Origin: Agrococcus sp.
GTDB taxonomy: Bacteria; Actinomycetota; Actinomycetes; Actinomycetales; Microbacteriaceae
DNA length: 39,690 nucleotides
Assembly (NCBI GenBank): GCA_031178105.1
Contig: JAPSJX010000010.1
Span: forward strand, 1 to 39,690
Direction of reading: 5' to 3'
Made by a program: the position numbers and the translations under genes. Under the pieces are notes generated by a model. The model was not told the DNA's origin and searched no databases. It saw only the letters and a list, made by a program, of their open reading frames with translations. Positions within the stretch are counted from its first letter, which is position 1. Each line of letters opens with the position of its first letter. Below are positions 16,405-24,669 of the stretch, piece by piece.

Positions 16405-17862
16405 GTGTGCGGCATCGTCGGCATCGTCTCCGACTCGAGCGTCAACCAGCAGGTCTACGACGCACTCGCGCTCCTGCAGCACCGCGGGCAGGACTCGACC
16501 GGCATCGCGACGGCGGAGCACCGCTCCATCCACGTGAAGAAGGCGAAGGGCCAGGTCCGCGAGGCGTTCCGCACGCGCGACATGCGCGCCCTGCTCGGCA
16601 ACCTCGGCCTCGGCCACGTGCGCTACGCCACCCGCGGAGAGGCGACCAACGAGCTCGAGGCGCAGCCGTTCTACGTGAACGCGCCCTACGGGATCGTGCT
16701 CGTGCACAACGGCAACCTCACGAACACCCGCGAGCTGGAGCACGCGCTCGCGACCGTCGACCACCGCCACGTCAACACCGGCAGCGACACCGAGATGCTC
16801 GTCAACGTGCTCGGCTCCGAGCTGCAGACCCTCGTCCAGAGCGGCGACCTCGACGCCGACCGGCTGTTCACCGCCGTGCGCCGCGTGCACGAGCGCGTGG
16901 AGGGCTCCTACGGTGTGATCGCGCTGATCGCCGGGCACGGCCTGCTCGCCTTCCGCGACCCCTTCGGGATCCGCCCGCTCGTGCTCGGCTCGCGACTGGC
17001 CGAGAGCGGCCGCACCGAGTGGATGGTCGCGAGCGAGTCGGTGGCGCTCACCGGTTCCGGCTTCCACGTCGAGCGCGACGTCGCCCCCGGTGAGGCCGTG
17101 TTCATCACGCCCGACGGCGAGCTCGCATCGGCGCAGACGCACGACTCCCCCGTGCTCCTGCCGTGCGCGTTCGAGTACGTGTACCTCGCGCGCCCCGACT
17201 CCGTGATGAACGGCATCAACGTCTACGAGTCGCGACTGCGCATGGGCGAGCGGCTCGCCGACACGATCGAGCGGTACACGCCGTCCGGCGCGATCGACGT
17301 GGTCATGCCCATCCCCGACTCGTCGCGGCCCGCCGCGATGGAGGTCGCGCGGCGGCTCGGCATCGAGTACCGCGAGGGCTTCTACAAGAACCGCTACGTC
17401 GGCCGCACCTTCATCATGCCGGGGCAGCAGGAGCGCAAGAAGTCGGTGAAGCAGAAGCTCAACGCGCTCGAGAGCGAGTTCCGCGGCAAGAACGTGCTCG
17501 TCGTCGACGACTCGATCGTGCGCGGCACGACGAGCCGCGAGATCGTCGAGATGATGCGCTCCGTCGGCTCGAACTCGGTGACCTTCACCTCCGCTGCGCC
17601 GCCGGTGCGGTACCCGCATGTGTACGGCATCAACATGCCCTCGCGCGCCGAGCTCATCGCCTCCGGCCGCTCGATCCCGCAGGTCAACGAGGCGCTCGGC
17701 AGCGACTTCCTCGTGTACCAGGAGGTCGACGACCTGCAGCGGGCGATCCTCGACGGCTCCGACATCCGGGGCCTCGACCTGTCGTGCTTCACCGGCGAGT
17801 ACGTGACGGGGACCGTGACCGAGGAGTACCTCGACTGGGTGGAGCGCACGCAGCTCAGCTGA
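16405..17862 (+). CDS. purF: amidophosphoribosyltransferase
   Basis: 485 residues. First step of purine synthesis: PRPP plus glutamine to phosphoribosylamine. The chain starts MCGIVGIVSD, so Cys2 becomes the N-terminal nucleophile after Met removal and no propeptide is present. Glutaminase motifs: HRGQDSTGIA, HVRYATRG, HNGNLTNT. The PRPP-binding loop is VLVVDDSIVRGTTS. Only three Cys exist (2, 254, 461). The four-Cys iron-sulfur cluster of Bacillus-type enzymes therefore cannot form, although two of its positions appear conserved. GTG at 16405 follows AAGGAG. Converges on a membrane protein gene with only eight bases between stops. Confidence 0.97.
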   Translation: MCGIVGIVSDSSVNQQVYDALALLQHRGQDSTGIATAEHRSIHVKKAKGQVREAFRTRDMRALLGNLGLGHVRYATRGEATNELEAQPFYVNAPYGIVLVHNGNLTNTRELEHALATVDHRHVNTGSDTEMLVNVLGSELQTLVQSGDLDADRLFTAVRRVHERVEGSYGVIALIAGHGLLAFRDPFGIRPLVLGSRLAESGRTEWMVASESVALTGSGFHVERDVAPGEAVFITPDGELASAQTHDSPVLLPCAFEYVYLARPDSVMNGINVYESRLRMGERLADTIERYTPSGAIDVVMPIPDSSRPAAMEVARRLGIEYREGFYKNRYVGRTFIMPGQQERKKSVKQKLNALESEFRGKNVLVVDDSIVRGTTSREIVEMMRSVGSNSVTFTSAAPPVRYPHVYGINMPSRAELIASGRSIPQVNEALGSDFLVYQEVDDLQRAILDGSDIRGLDLSCFTGEYVTGTVTEEYLDWVERTQLS

Positions 17863-17870
17863 CGGCCGGC

Positions 17871-18947
17871 TCAGGCCACCCGCTCGCGCGCGGGCGCCCA
17901 CGCGCCGAGCCCCGCCACGAGGCAGGCGATGGATGCGCCGAGCACCACGTCGGGCAGCGGCACGCTCGTCAGCAGCAGGGCCGCGACCGCGGCGCCGACC
18001 GCTGCCGCGAGGAGCAGCAGGGCCGCGGCTCGGGGCGGGAGGGTCACGCCGGCGCGCCGCGCCAGCTCGGCGAGGGCCACGGCGGCCGCGAGCGCGATGC
18101 CGAGCACCGCGGCGCTCAGCAGGTCGAGCGCGCCGGGGCGCGCGATCGGGGCCGCGAGCGCGGCCGTGCCCGCGAGCGTCGCGAGCAGCGCGCCGCCGCG
18201 GCCGAGCCCGTGCCGCGCCACGAGGCGCGCGAGCGGCGGGCCCACGAGGCCCCCGAGCGCGAGGGTCAGCGCGGCCGGTCCGGCCGGCTGCGGCTCGTCG
18301 GCGCCGAGCGCCGACAGCGCAGGACGCAGCGCGACGACCGCCGCGATGCCGGCGACGGCGAGCGCCAGCAGCGGCAGCAGCCGCGCGGGAGGCGCGGCCG
18401 CTGCCGCCTGGTCGGCATGCTCGGGCCGCACCGCGTCGTCCGCCGTGCGACGGATGAGCAGCGCGAGCGCCGCGAGCTGGAGCAGCGCGACGCCTGCGAG
18501 CACCACGAGCGCCGGCTGCGCGGCTGCGTCCGCGGCAGCCACGAGGGCAGCGCCCACAGCGAGCGAGAGCAGGCTCGGGGCGAGGCGCACGCGCGGTGCG
18601 AGGCTCGGGTCCGCTGCAGCCGCGGCGCTCATCGCGCGCGCATGCGCGCCGGCCGCCGCCGCGAGCGGGCCGACGAGCACGGCGGCCTGCAGCTCGTCCG
18701 CGAGCGACGACGCGACCGCGCAGGCGAGGATCGCCACGAGCGAGCAGAGCAGCGCGAGCACGATCGTCGCGCGCGGCCGGCCCCGCTGCGGCAGGAGCAC
18801 GGTGATCGCCGCGACCGCAGCCGCGACCGCGGCGCCCAGGGCGAGGGACGATGGCGGGATCGGCTGCGCGGCGACGAGCGCTGCCGCGGCACCCCATCCC
18901 GCGCATGCGAGCGCGTGCGCCGTCCCGAGCCGCGCACGCGCCGGCAC
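17871..18947 (-). CDS. alanine-rich polytopic membrane protein, possibly MFS-like
   Basis: About 358 residues, nearly all in ten to twelve hydrophobic helices with short loops and extreme Ala content. A loop reading PPLARLVARHGLGRGG resembles the basic loop between helices of major-facilitator transporters, but no clear family signature is seen. GTG at 18947 is chosen because it lies one base after the stop of the upstream gene. Longer starts would overlap that gene heavily. Substrate and role are unknown. Confidence 0.6.
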   Translation of the reverse strand: MPARARLGTAHALACAGWGAAAALVAAQPIPPSSLALGAAVAAAVAAITVLLPQRGRPRATIVLALLCSLVAILACAVASSLADELQAAVLVGPLAAAAGAHARAMSAAAAADPSLAPRVRLAPSLLSLAVGAALVAAADAAAQPALVVLAGVALLQLAALALLIRRTADDAVRPEHADQAAAAAPPARLLPLLALAVAGIAAVVALRPALSALGADEPQPAGPAALTLALGGLVGPPLARLVARHGLGRGGALLATLAGTAALAAPIARPGALDLLSAAVLGIALAAAVALAELARRAGVTLPPRAAALLLLAAAVGAAVAALLLTSVPLPDVVLGASIACLVAGLGAWAPARERVA

Positions 18948-18948
18948 G

Positions 18949-19491
18949 TCAGCGCTCGCGGTGGCGGTCGTCCTCGGATCCCCGGTCGAGCGTGCCCGCA
19001 CGGCCGGCGGCATCGCCCGGGAGGCCCTCATCGCCCGCGAGATCGGCGTCACCCGTCGCCGCATCCGACCGCTCGTCCCCAGCCGAGAGGTGCTGGAACG
19101 CCGCCTCGCCCGCGTCTGCGGCGGTGCGCTCGTCGAGCGTCTCGCGCTCGCGCGTCTCCACCCGCTCCGCCACGGCGGTGCGGGTGCCCTTCGCGAGCGA
19201 CCGGTCGGCGATGAGGGCGACGATGCCGCCGAGCGCCGCGCCGGCCACGAAGCCGATGACGAGCAGCAGGCCGATGACGGCGGTGGTGTCGACCCGCTGC
19301 CCTGCCTCGTTCACGGCGGGCTCGGCGAGCGACGACAGCACCCAGGCGGTGACGATGCCGAGCACCGACCCGATCGCCATGAAGACGCCGTACTTCGGAG
19401 AGCGCCGCACGGTGACCTGCAGCTCCTCGCGCGTGGTCTCGTGCTGCTCGCCGGCGTCGTCCTGCGGGGCCGGGTCGCGCGTGGCATCCAT
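18949..19491 (-). CDS. small two-helix membrane protein
   Basis: 180 residues. A charged N-terminus leads to RRSPKYGVFMAIGSVLGIVTAWVLSSL, the first helix, then a second helix at about 72-95 (AVIGLLLVIGFVAGAALGGIVALIA). The final 85 residues are acidic, disordered and Arg/Glu/Asp-rich. The RRSPKYGVF(M/L) start of the helix is a pattern I associate with a conserved actinobacterial protein of unknown function. ATG at 19491 has GGAGG only one base upstream, too close for normal use, so a leaderless start is plausible. It is directly followed by the polytopic membrane protein gene. Confidence 0.72.
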   Translation of the reverse strand: MDATRDPAPQDDAGEQHETTREELQVTVRRSPKYGVFMAIGSVLGIVTAWVLSSLAEPAVNEAGQRVDTTAVIGLLLVIGFVAGAALGGIVALIADRSLAKGTRTAVAERVETRERETLDERTAADAGEAAFQHLSAGDERSDAATGDADLAGDEGLPGDAAGRAGTLDRGSEDDRHRER

Positions 19492-19622
19492 GCCTCCAGC
19501 ATCCCACGCCCGTGCGCGCCGAGCCTGCGGGGCGGCCGGCCCGGTCGACAGTGTCTCGAGCGGCGAGCTCAGCCCACTGCTGACCGATGCACGACGAGGT
19601 GCACGATGTCGGTTGCCCCTGG

Positions 19623-20534
19623 CTAGCGTCGGTGCTGCAGGAGCGAGTTCAGGCTCAGCGACGTCTTCGACAGCGCCGAGGTGCGCAGCGACGACCGCGT
19701 GAGCGACGAGCCGCGCCGCCCCACCCGCTCGTGGTCGGCGAGGTCGAGGCGGCCGATCAGGGCGGCCACCTCGTCGGACGGGTTCGGCAGCTGCCGCTGC
19801 TGCACGCGGGCGGCCTCCTCATGGGCGGCCTGCCGCACGCGCTGCGCGGCCTCCGCGCCGGTGTCCCGCAGCTGGGTCGCCTGCTGCACGCGACCCTCGA
19901 CGCGCTGCCGCAGCTCCTCGACCCGGCCGAGCCGCTCCCTGCCGGGCGCGCCCTGCTGCCGCGGCTGCTGGGCGACTCGCGGCTGCTCCTGTGGGCGCTG
20001 CTGCGGCGGGCGCTGCTGCGGCTGGGGCGGACGCTGCTGCGGCTGGCGCTGCGGCTGCTGTGCGACCTGCTGCCCTGAGCGCCGCGAGCGCTCGGCCTCG
20101 ACGTCGCGGCCGAGCGACTCGATGCGCTCGAACCATCCCTGCTGCCTCGACGGCTGCAGGTGCTCGGCCTGCGCCCGCGCCTCGCCGTAGCGCTGCCCGA
20201 CCTCGGTGCGGGCCTGCTGCACGCCTCCGCGCACCTGCTGGACGCCGCCGCGAGCCTGCGCCTGGGCGCGCGCGGTGGCGCCCCGCGCGAGGGACCGCAG
20301 CGCTCCGAAGCCGCCGCGCAGCATGAGGAAGCCGACGAACGTCGCGCCCCCGGCGATGAGCAGGGGCATGAGCGCCATCTCGATCGCGCGCTCGACGCCG
20401 ACGACGAGCGCGGTCTGCCCCACCCAGCCGATCCACTGCCACAGCGCCGGGACGCCGTTGAAGAGCAGGATGAGGCCGATCACGGTCACGACGAGGGGAC
20501 CGATGAACCCCTGCGGGCGGACGACCTGGGCCAT
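19623..20534 (-). CDS. membrane protein with glutamine/proline/arginine-rich tail
   Basis: 303 residues. Two membrane helices (about 10-29 and 50-72) are followed by a long cytoplasmic region. Residues 85-145 form Ala/Gln/Arg-rich helical repeats (VQQVRGGVQQARTEVG). Residues 150-205 are almost only Gln, Pro and Arg. Residues 205-255 are again a predicted coiled coil (RVEELRQRVEGRVQQATQLRD). The end is Ser/Leu-rich (SSLTRSSLRTSALSKTSLSLNSLL). No enzyme motif is visible; this resembles a scaffold or stress-envelope protein. ATG at 20534 lies six bases after CATACT, possibly a leaderless start. Confidence 0.78.
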   Translation of the reverse strand: MAQVVRPQGFIGPLVVTVIGLILLFNGVPALWQWIGWVGQTALVVGVERAIEMALMPLLIAGGATFVGFLMLRGGFGALRSLARGATARAQAQARGGVQQVRGGVQQARTEVGQRYGEARAQAEHLQPSRQQGWFERIESLGRDVEAERSRRSGQQVAQQPQRQPQQRPPQPQQRPPQQRPQEQPRVAQQPRQQGAPGRERLGRVEELRQRVEGRVQQATQLRDTGAEAAQRVRQAAHEEAARVQQRQLPNPSDEVAALIGRLDLADHERVGRRGSSLTRSSLRTSALSKTSLSLNSLLQHRR

Positions 20535-20558
20535 GGTCTCAGTATGGGGGTCGTCGCC

Positions 20559-20924
20559 CTAGCGCTCCACCGCGCGTACGAGCGGCAGCCACGGCGAGAC
20601 GTCGGCCCGCACGCCGGAGGCGCGCACGACACCGCGGGCGACCGCATCCGCCCACGTCTCGGCGCCGGTCGCGAGCGCGAGCCAGGTCGCGACGTCGGTC
20701 TCGACGACGTTGGGCGGCGTGCCGCGGGTGTGGCCCGGGCCCTCGACCGCCTGCACGGCGCCGAAGGGCGGCACCCGCACCTCGACGCTCCTGCCCGGTG
20801 CCCGCTCCCCCAGGCACTGCAGCGTGTAGCGCACCGCGAGCGCGGTGTCGGCGCGCTCGGCGCCTGGCCGCAGCGCGGCGCGCACGGCGTCCACGCCGTC
20901 GAGGTCGGGGATGCGCTTCGCCAT
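20559..20924 (-). CDS. SCP2-like (sterol carrier fold) small protein
   Basis: 121 residues. The pattern [42 protein letters not shown] and [25 protein letters not shown] fits the sterol-carrier-like domain of actinobacterial proteins encoded next to purF (Rv0807 in Mycobacterium tuberculosis is the counterpart I have in mind). The threonine/tryptophan segment WLALATG is typical of SCP2 folds. Ligand and role are unknown. ATG at 20924 lies six bases after TAGCCT, so the message is probably leaderless; GGAGGG in that spacer is too close to serve as ribosome site. Confidence 0.78.
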   Translation of the reverse strand: MAKRIPDLDGVDAVRAALRPGAERADTALAVRYTLQCLGERAPGRSVEVRVPPFGAVQAVEGPGHTRGTPPNVVETDVATWLALATGAETWADAVARGVVRASGVRADVSPWLPLVRAVER

Positions 20925-20930
20925 CCCTCC

Positions 20931-20936
20931 AGGCTA
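20931..20936 (-). promoter_or_regulatory. -10 hexamer of leaderless SCP2-like transcript
   Basis: TAGCCT on the minus strand, six bases before the ATG at 20924; it overlaps the last codons of the CtaG-like gene. Confidence 0.55.
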
Positions 20937-21767
20937 CGCGGTGGCCACGGGGCGAGCCGAGAGCGAGCGGGGCCGGGTCGCCGCGAACCAGCCCCAGCCG
21001 AGCAGCACGAGCAGGGCGACGTCGACGACGTCCCCGCCGTAGTACATGACCTGCGCACCCACCTGGGCGTCGAGCGCATCCACCCCGACGGGCGGATGCG
21101 CGTACAGCCACTTCGCGAGCATCGAGTGCGCGGCGATGAACGCCACGAGCACCCCGACCCGCATCGCGAGCGGCGCGCGGTGCGCGTCGGGGTCGCGCCC
21201 GACGAGCGAGGCGGTGAACAGGTATCCGGCGAGGAGCACGTGCAGGTGCACCGCCGCGTGCACGAACGCGGACTCGTGCATGAGCGCGAAGAGGCCGTCC
21301 GGGTCCTGTCCCGTGCCGTAGAGCAGCCACAGGCCACCGCCGTTGAGGAGCGCCGCGACGACGGGATGCGTCACCCAGCGCACGGGCGCTCGGCGCAGCA
21401 GGCGGGAGAGCGCGCGCGCCCCGTCCAGCGGCAGCGCGCGCAGCGCGAGCGTGAGGGGCGCGCCGAGCACGAGCAGGAGCGGCGCGAGCATGCCGAGCAG
21501 CAGGTGCCCCACCATGTGCGCGGTGAAGCTCTCATGGGCGGCCGTCGCGATCGGTCCAGCCGCGAGCGCGGCGCACGCGGAGCCGGCGAACCAGCTCGCC
21601 GTCCGCCACCGCGGCCACGGGCTGCGATGGCGCGACATCCACAGGGCGATGGCGTAGAGCAACGCGACGGCGCCGACCGCCGTCATCGCCGCTGACTCGA
21701 CCAGCGCCCAGGCGTCGACGTCAGCGGCGCCGTGGACGTGCGCGCCGGCTCCCGACGGCTGGATCAC
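20934..21767 (-). CDS. CtaG-like cytochrome c oxidase assembly membrane protein
   Basis: 277 residues with about seven membrane helices. Motifs: HMVGHLLLGMLAPLLLVLGAPLTLALRALP, then THPVVAALLNGGGLWLLYGTG, then HLHVLLAGYLFTASLVGRDP and MRVGVLVAFIAAHSMLAKWLY. These match the Caa3_CtaG family linked to copper delivery to haem-copper oxidases. The repeated His residues at helix ends are candidate metal ligands. GTG at 21767 overlaps the DUF2243 stop as GTGA, so the two are translationally coupled. No oxidase subunit is in the window. Confidence 0.85.
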   Translation of the reverse strand: MIQPSGAGAHVHGAADVDAWALVESAAMTAVGAVALLYAIALWMSRHRSPWPRWRTASWFAGSACAALAAGPIATAAHESFTAHMVGHLLLGMLAPLLLVLGAPLTLALRALPLDGARALSRLLRRAPVRWVTHPVVAALLNGGGLWLLYGTGQDPDGLFALMHESAFVHAAVHLHVLLAGYLFTASLVGRDPDAHRAPLAMRVGVLVAFIAAHSMLAKWLYAHPPVGVDALDAQVGAQVMYYGGDVVDVALLVLLGWGWFAATRPRSLSARPVATA

Positions 21768-22231
21768 GCTCGCCGGCGCGTGCGCCGGAGGATCACGACG
21801 CCCACGACGAGCGCGATCACCGCCGAGCCGGACCACGCCAGGTCGTAGGGCAGCAGGTCCACGTCGTAGCGGATCTGGTGCAGGCCGAGCAGCTTGTGCA
21901 GGACGGCCGCGTCGAGGAGCTGGAAGCCGCCGAGCCCTGCGAGCACGGCGCCCCACCAGCGGCCCCACGCGATCCGCTCGCGACGGGCCGCGTCCGCGAG
22001 CAGGAAGAGGCCGGCGACGGTCATGCCCCATGCGACGGCGTGGAAGAGCCCGTCGGCGGCGAGCGCGACCTCCAGCGTCGAGAGGTCGTAGAAGTGATGC
22101 CACTGCAGGAGCAGGTGGAAGATCAGCAGGTCGATGACCGACGCGGCGACGCCGGCGCCGAAGAGCAGGCCGGAGGCGAGCAGTCGGCGGCCGGGTCGCA
22201 CCGCGGGGACGGACGCTGCGGTGCTCGTCAT
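21764..22231 (-). CDS. DUF2243 membrane protein
   Basis: 155 residues and four membrane helices. SGLLFGAGVAASVIDLLIFHLLLQWHHFYD and FDAVVLHKLLGLHQIR-like segments (here LLDAAVLHKLLGLHQIRYD) are typical of DUF2243, which is often encoded next to a CtaG-type gene. Conserved His in each helix pair suggests metal or haem contact, which is inference. ATG at 22231 follows AGAGAGG. The stop overlaps the CtaG-like start. Confidence 0.9.
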   Translation of the reverse strand: MTSTAASVPAVRPGRRLLASGLLFGAGVAASVIDLLIFHLLLQWHHFYDLSTLEVALAADGLFHAVAWGMTVAGLFLLADAARRERIAWGRWWGAVLAGLGGFQLLDAAVLHKLLGLHQIRYDVDLLPYDLAWSGSAVIALVVGVVILRRTRRRA

Positions 22232-22423
22232 CGTCGACCTCTCTTCGTGCAGTGGCGCTCCCGATCTGCGGCGCGTCGCTCACACGGGCCGACGCGGCCG
22301 ACGGCTCGGTCGTACCCCAGAGCATGGCCTCCACGGCTGAGAGCCTGCGCAGAGATCGTGCGACGTCGGACGCGCGCGTCGCCGTCGCATCCGCCTCGCG
22401 ACGCCGCGACCCCTCAGGCTTCG

Positions 22424-22429
22424 TACAAT
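22424..22429 (+). promoter_or_regulatory. -10 hexamer of leaderless purD transcript
   Basis: TACAAT, the closest match to consensus in the window, lies six bases before the GTG at 22436. Confidence 0.7.
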
Positions 22430-22435
22430 GGACCG

Positions 22436-23695
22436 GTGCGGATCCTCGTTCTCGGCAGCGGCGCGCGCGAGCACGCCATCATCGCGGCACTCCTGGCGGA
22501 GGGCGGCCACGACATCACGGCCGCGCCCGGCAACGCCGGCATCGCGCAGGACGTCGACGCGGTGCGCATCGACATCAAGCATCCCGAGCTCGTCGCGGAG
22601 CTCGCCGTCGACGGCGCGTTCGACCTCGTCGTGATCGGCCCGGAGGCGCCGCTCGTCGCCGGCGTCGCGGATGCGCTGCGCAAGGCGGGCGTGCCGGCGT
22701 TCGGCCCGACGAAGGCCGCAGCCGCGATCGAGGGATCGAAGTCGTTCGCGAAGGCCGTCATGGCGCGCGCCGGTGTGCCGACCGGCGCGGACACCACGGC
22801 GACGACGCTCGACGACGTGCGGGCCGCGCTCGACGCATCCGCCCCGCCGTGGGTGCTCAAGGCCGACGGCCTCGCCGCCGGCAAGGGCGTCATCGTCACC
22901 GACGACCGCGCGGCCGCCGAGGCGCACGCGGAGGCGTTCCTGCCCGACGGGCCGCTGCTCATCGAGGAGTTCCTCGCCGGGCCCGAGGTCAGCCTCTTCG
23001 TCATCACCGACGGCGTGCACGCGGTGCCGCTCGCGCCTGCGCAGGACTTCAAGCGCCTGGGCGACGGCGACGCCGGGCCCAACACCGGCGGCATGGGCTC
23101 CTACTCGCCGCTGCCGTGGCTCGCCGACCGGTACGGCAGCGAGCAGGCCTTCGTCGACGAGGTGGTGCAGACGGTCGCGCTGCCGACCATCAGGGCGATG
23201 GCCGACGCGGGCACCCCCTTCACCGGACTGCTCTACTGCGGGCTGATCGTCACCGATGACGGCGTGAAGGTGATCGAGTTCAACGCGCGATTCGGCGACC
23301 CCGAGACGCAGGTCGTGCTGCCGCGCGTCGAGTCCGGCCTCGCCGACGTGCTCCTCGCCGCCGCGAACGGCTCGCTCGAGGCAGCGCCGCCGCTCGTGTG
23401 GAGCGAGTCCGCCGCCGTCGCCGTGGTGCTCGCGAGCGAGGGCTACCCGGGCGACCCGATCACCGGCCGTCCCGTCACCGGCGTCGACGAGGCCTCGCGC
23501 CTGGAGGGCGTGCAGGTGCTGCACGCCGCGACCGGCGCGGGTGAGCACGGCCTCACCGCGACCGGCGGCCGCGTGCTCAACGTCGTCGGCACCGGGGCGA
23601 CCATCGCCGAGGCGCGCGAGCGGGCGTACGCGGGTCTCTCGTGCATCGGCCTCGAGGGCGGCCAGGCGCGCACCGACATCGCGGCCGGCGCGTGA
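22436..23695 (+). CDS. purD: phosphoribosylamine-glycine ligase
   Basis: 419 residues. GAR synthetase: joins phosphoribosylamine and glycine with ATP, second step of purine synthesis. It starts RILVLGSGAREHAIIAALL, then AAPGNAGIAQD, the ATP-grasp region KADGLAAGKGVIV, GPNTGGMGSYSPLP, and EFNARFGDPETQVVLPR near the end of the grasp domain. GTG at 22436 opens exactly at the conserved N-terminus and follows a -10 by six bases, so the message is probably leaderless. The stop overlaps the purC start as GTGA. Confidence 0.97.
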   Translation: MRILVLGSGAREHAIIAALLAEGGHDITAAPGNAGIAQDVDAVRIDIKHPELVAELAVDGAFDLVVIGPEAPLVAGVADALRKAGVPAFGPTKAAAAIEGSKSFAKAVMARAGVPTGADTTATTLDDVRAALDASAPPWVLKADGLAAGKGVIVTDDRAAAEAHAEAFLPDGPLLIEEFLAGPEVSLFVITDGVHAVPLAPAQDFKRLGDGDAGPNTGGMGSYSPLPWLADRYGSEQAFVDEVVQTVALPTIRAMADAGTPFTGLLYCGLIVTDDGVKVIEFNARFGDPETQVVLPRVESGLADVLLAAANGSLEAAPPLVWSESAAVAVVLASEGYPGDPITGRPVTGVDEASRLEGVQVLHAATGAGEHGLTATGGRVLNVVGTGATIAEARERAYAGLSCIGLEGGQARTDIAAGA

Positions 23696-24588
23696 CCGGG
23701 GCCACGCCGCTCGCGCTCGAGGGCTGGGACCTCGCGTACAGCGGCAAGGTGCGCGACCTCTACGTGCCCGCGGGGCTCGACCTCGCGAGCGCGCCCGAGA
23801 TGCTCATGGTCGCCTCCGACCGCGTCTCAGCGTTCGACCACGTGCTCGAGCCGGCCATCCCCGGCAAGGGCGAGCTGCTGACGACCCTCACGCGCTGGTG
23901 GATCGACCGGCTCGGCCTGCCGTCGCAGCTCGCGCCCGAGGCGGATGCGCGCACGCCCGCGGCGGTGCGGGGTCGCGGGATGCTCGTGCGCACGCTCGAC
24001 ATGCTGCCGGTCGAGTGCGTGGTGCGTGGGCGCGTGACCGGCTCGGGGCTCAAGGAGTACCAGCAGGTCGGCGCGATCTCGGGCGTCCAGCTGCCGGAGG
24101 GGCTCGTCGACGGCGACGCGCTGCCCCAGCCGATCTACACGCCCGCGTGGAAGGCGCCGCAGGGCGAGCACGACGAGAACGTGTCGTTCGAGCGCACCGT
24201 CGAGCTCGTCGGCGCCGAGGATGCGGCCGCGATCCGCGACCTGTCGCTGCGCGTGTTCGAGCAGGGCGCGGCGATCGCGGCGGAGGCGGGGCTCGTGCTC
24301 GCCGACACGAAGCTCGAGTTCGGCCGCGACCGCCTCACCGGCGAGCTCGTGCTCGCGGACGAGGTGCTCACCTCGGACTCGTCGCGGTACTGGGATGCGG
24401 CGCCGCTCGCGGAGGGCAGGGTCGAGTCGTTCGACAAGCAGATCGTGCGGAACTGGCTGACCGAGCACTGGGACGGCGTGGGCGAGCCGCCCGTGCTGCC
24501 GGCAGAGATCGTCGAGCGCACGGCGGCGCGCTACCGGGAGCTGCTGGAGCGGCTGACGGGCTCGGCCCCCACCGCGCCCACCGAGTAG
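23692..24588 (+). CDS. purC: phosphoribosylaminoimidazole-succinocarboxamide synthase
   Basis: 298 residues. SAICAR synthase: adds aspartate to CAIR with ATP. Motifs: YSGKVRDLYVP at the start, SDRVSAFDHVLEPAIPGKG, VRGRVTGSGLKEY, LADTKLEFG and SFDKQIVRNWL. This is the long actinobacterial/fungal-like form rather than the short 240-residue form. GTG at 23692 overlaps the purD stop by four bases, so the two are translated as one unit. Confidence 0.97.
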   Translation: MTGATPLALEGWDLAYSGKVRDLYVPAGLDLASAPEMLMVASDRVSAFDHVLEPAIPGKGELLTTLTRWWIDRLGLPSQLAPEADARTPAAVRGRGMLVRTLDMLPVECVVRGRVTGSGLKEYQQVGAISGVQLPEGLVDGDALPQPIYTPAWKAPQGEHDENVSFERTVELVGAEDAAAIRDLSLRVFEQGAAIAAEAGLVLADTKLEFGRDRLTGELVLADEVLTSDSSRYWDAAPLAEGRVESFDKQIVRNWLTEHWDGVGEPPVLPAEIVERTAARYRELLERLTGSAPTAPTE

Positions 24589-24601
24589 CGCGGGCGCCGC
24601 G

Positions 24602-24645
24602 CACGCTCGCCGAGCAGCAGCGCCTCCCCACGCTCGTCGAGCAGC
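24602..24645. repeat. short direct repeat between purC and metallopeptidase
   Basis: A 17-base unit occurs at 24602-24618 and 24629-24645 with one difference; each contains a GCTCG(C/T)CGAGC mini-palindrome. It fills the gap between two convergent genes and may help end transcription. Confidence 0.4.
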
Positions 24646-24669
24646 GCGGCCGGTCGCGCGGCAGCGAGC

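Noticed and set aside
17163-19214. 683-residue plus-strand frame across the end of purF and the membrane protein genes
   Set aside because: It overlaps the clear purF reading frame and has a low-complexity Arg/Ala shadow composition.
22320-22380. CTGAGA-like sequences before purD suggesting a TPP riboswitch
   Set aside because: No second conserved block follows and the purD promoter lies downstream of them.
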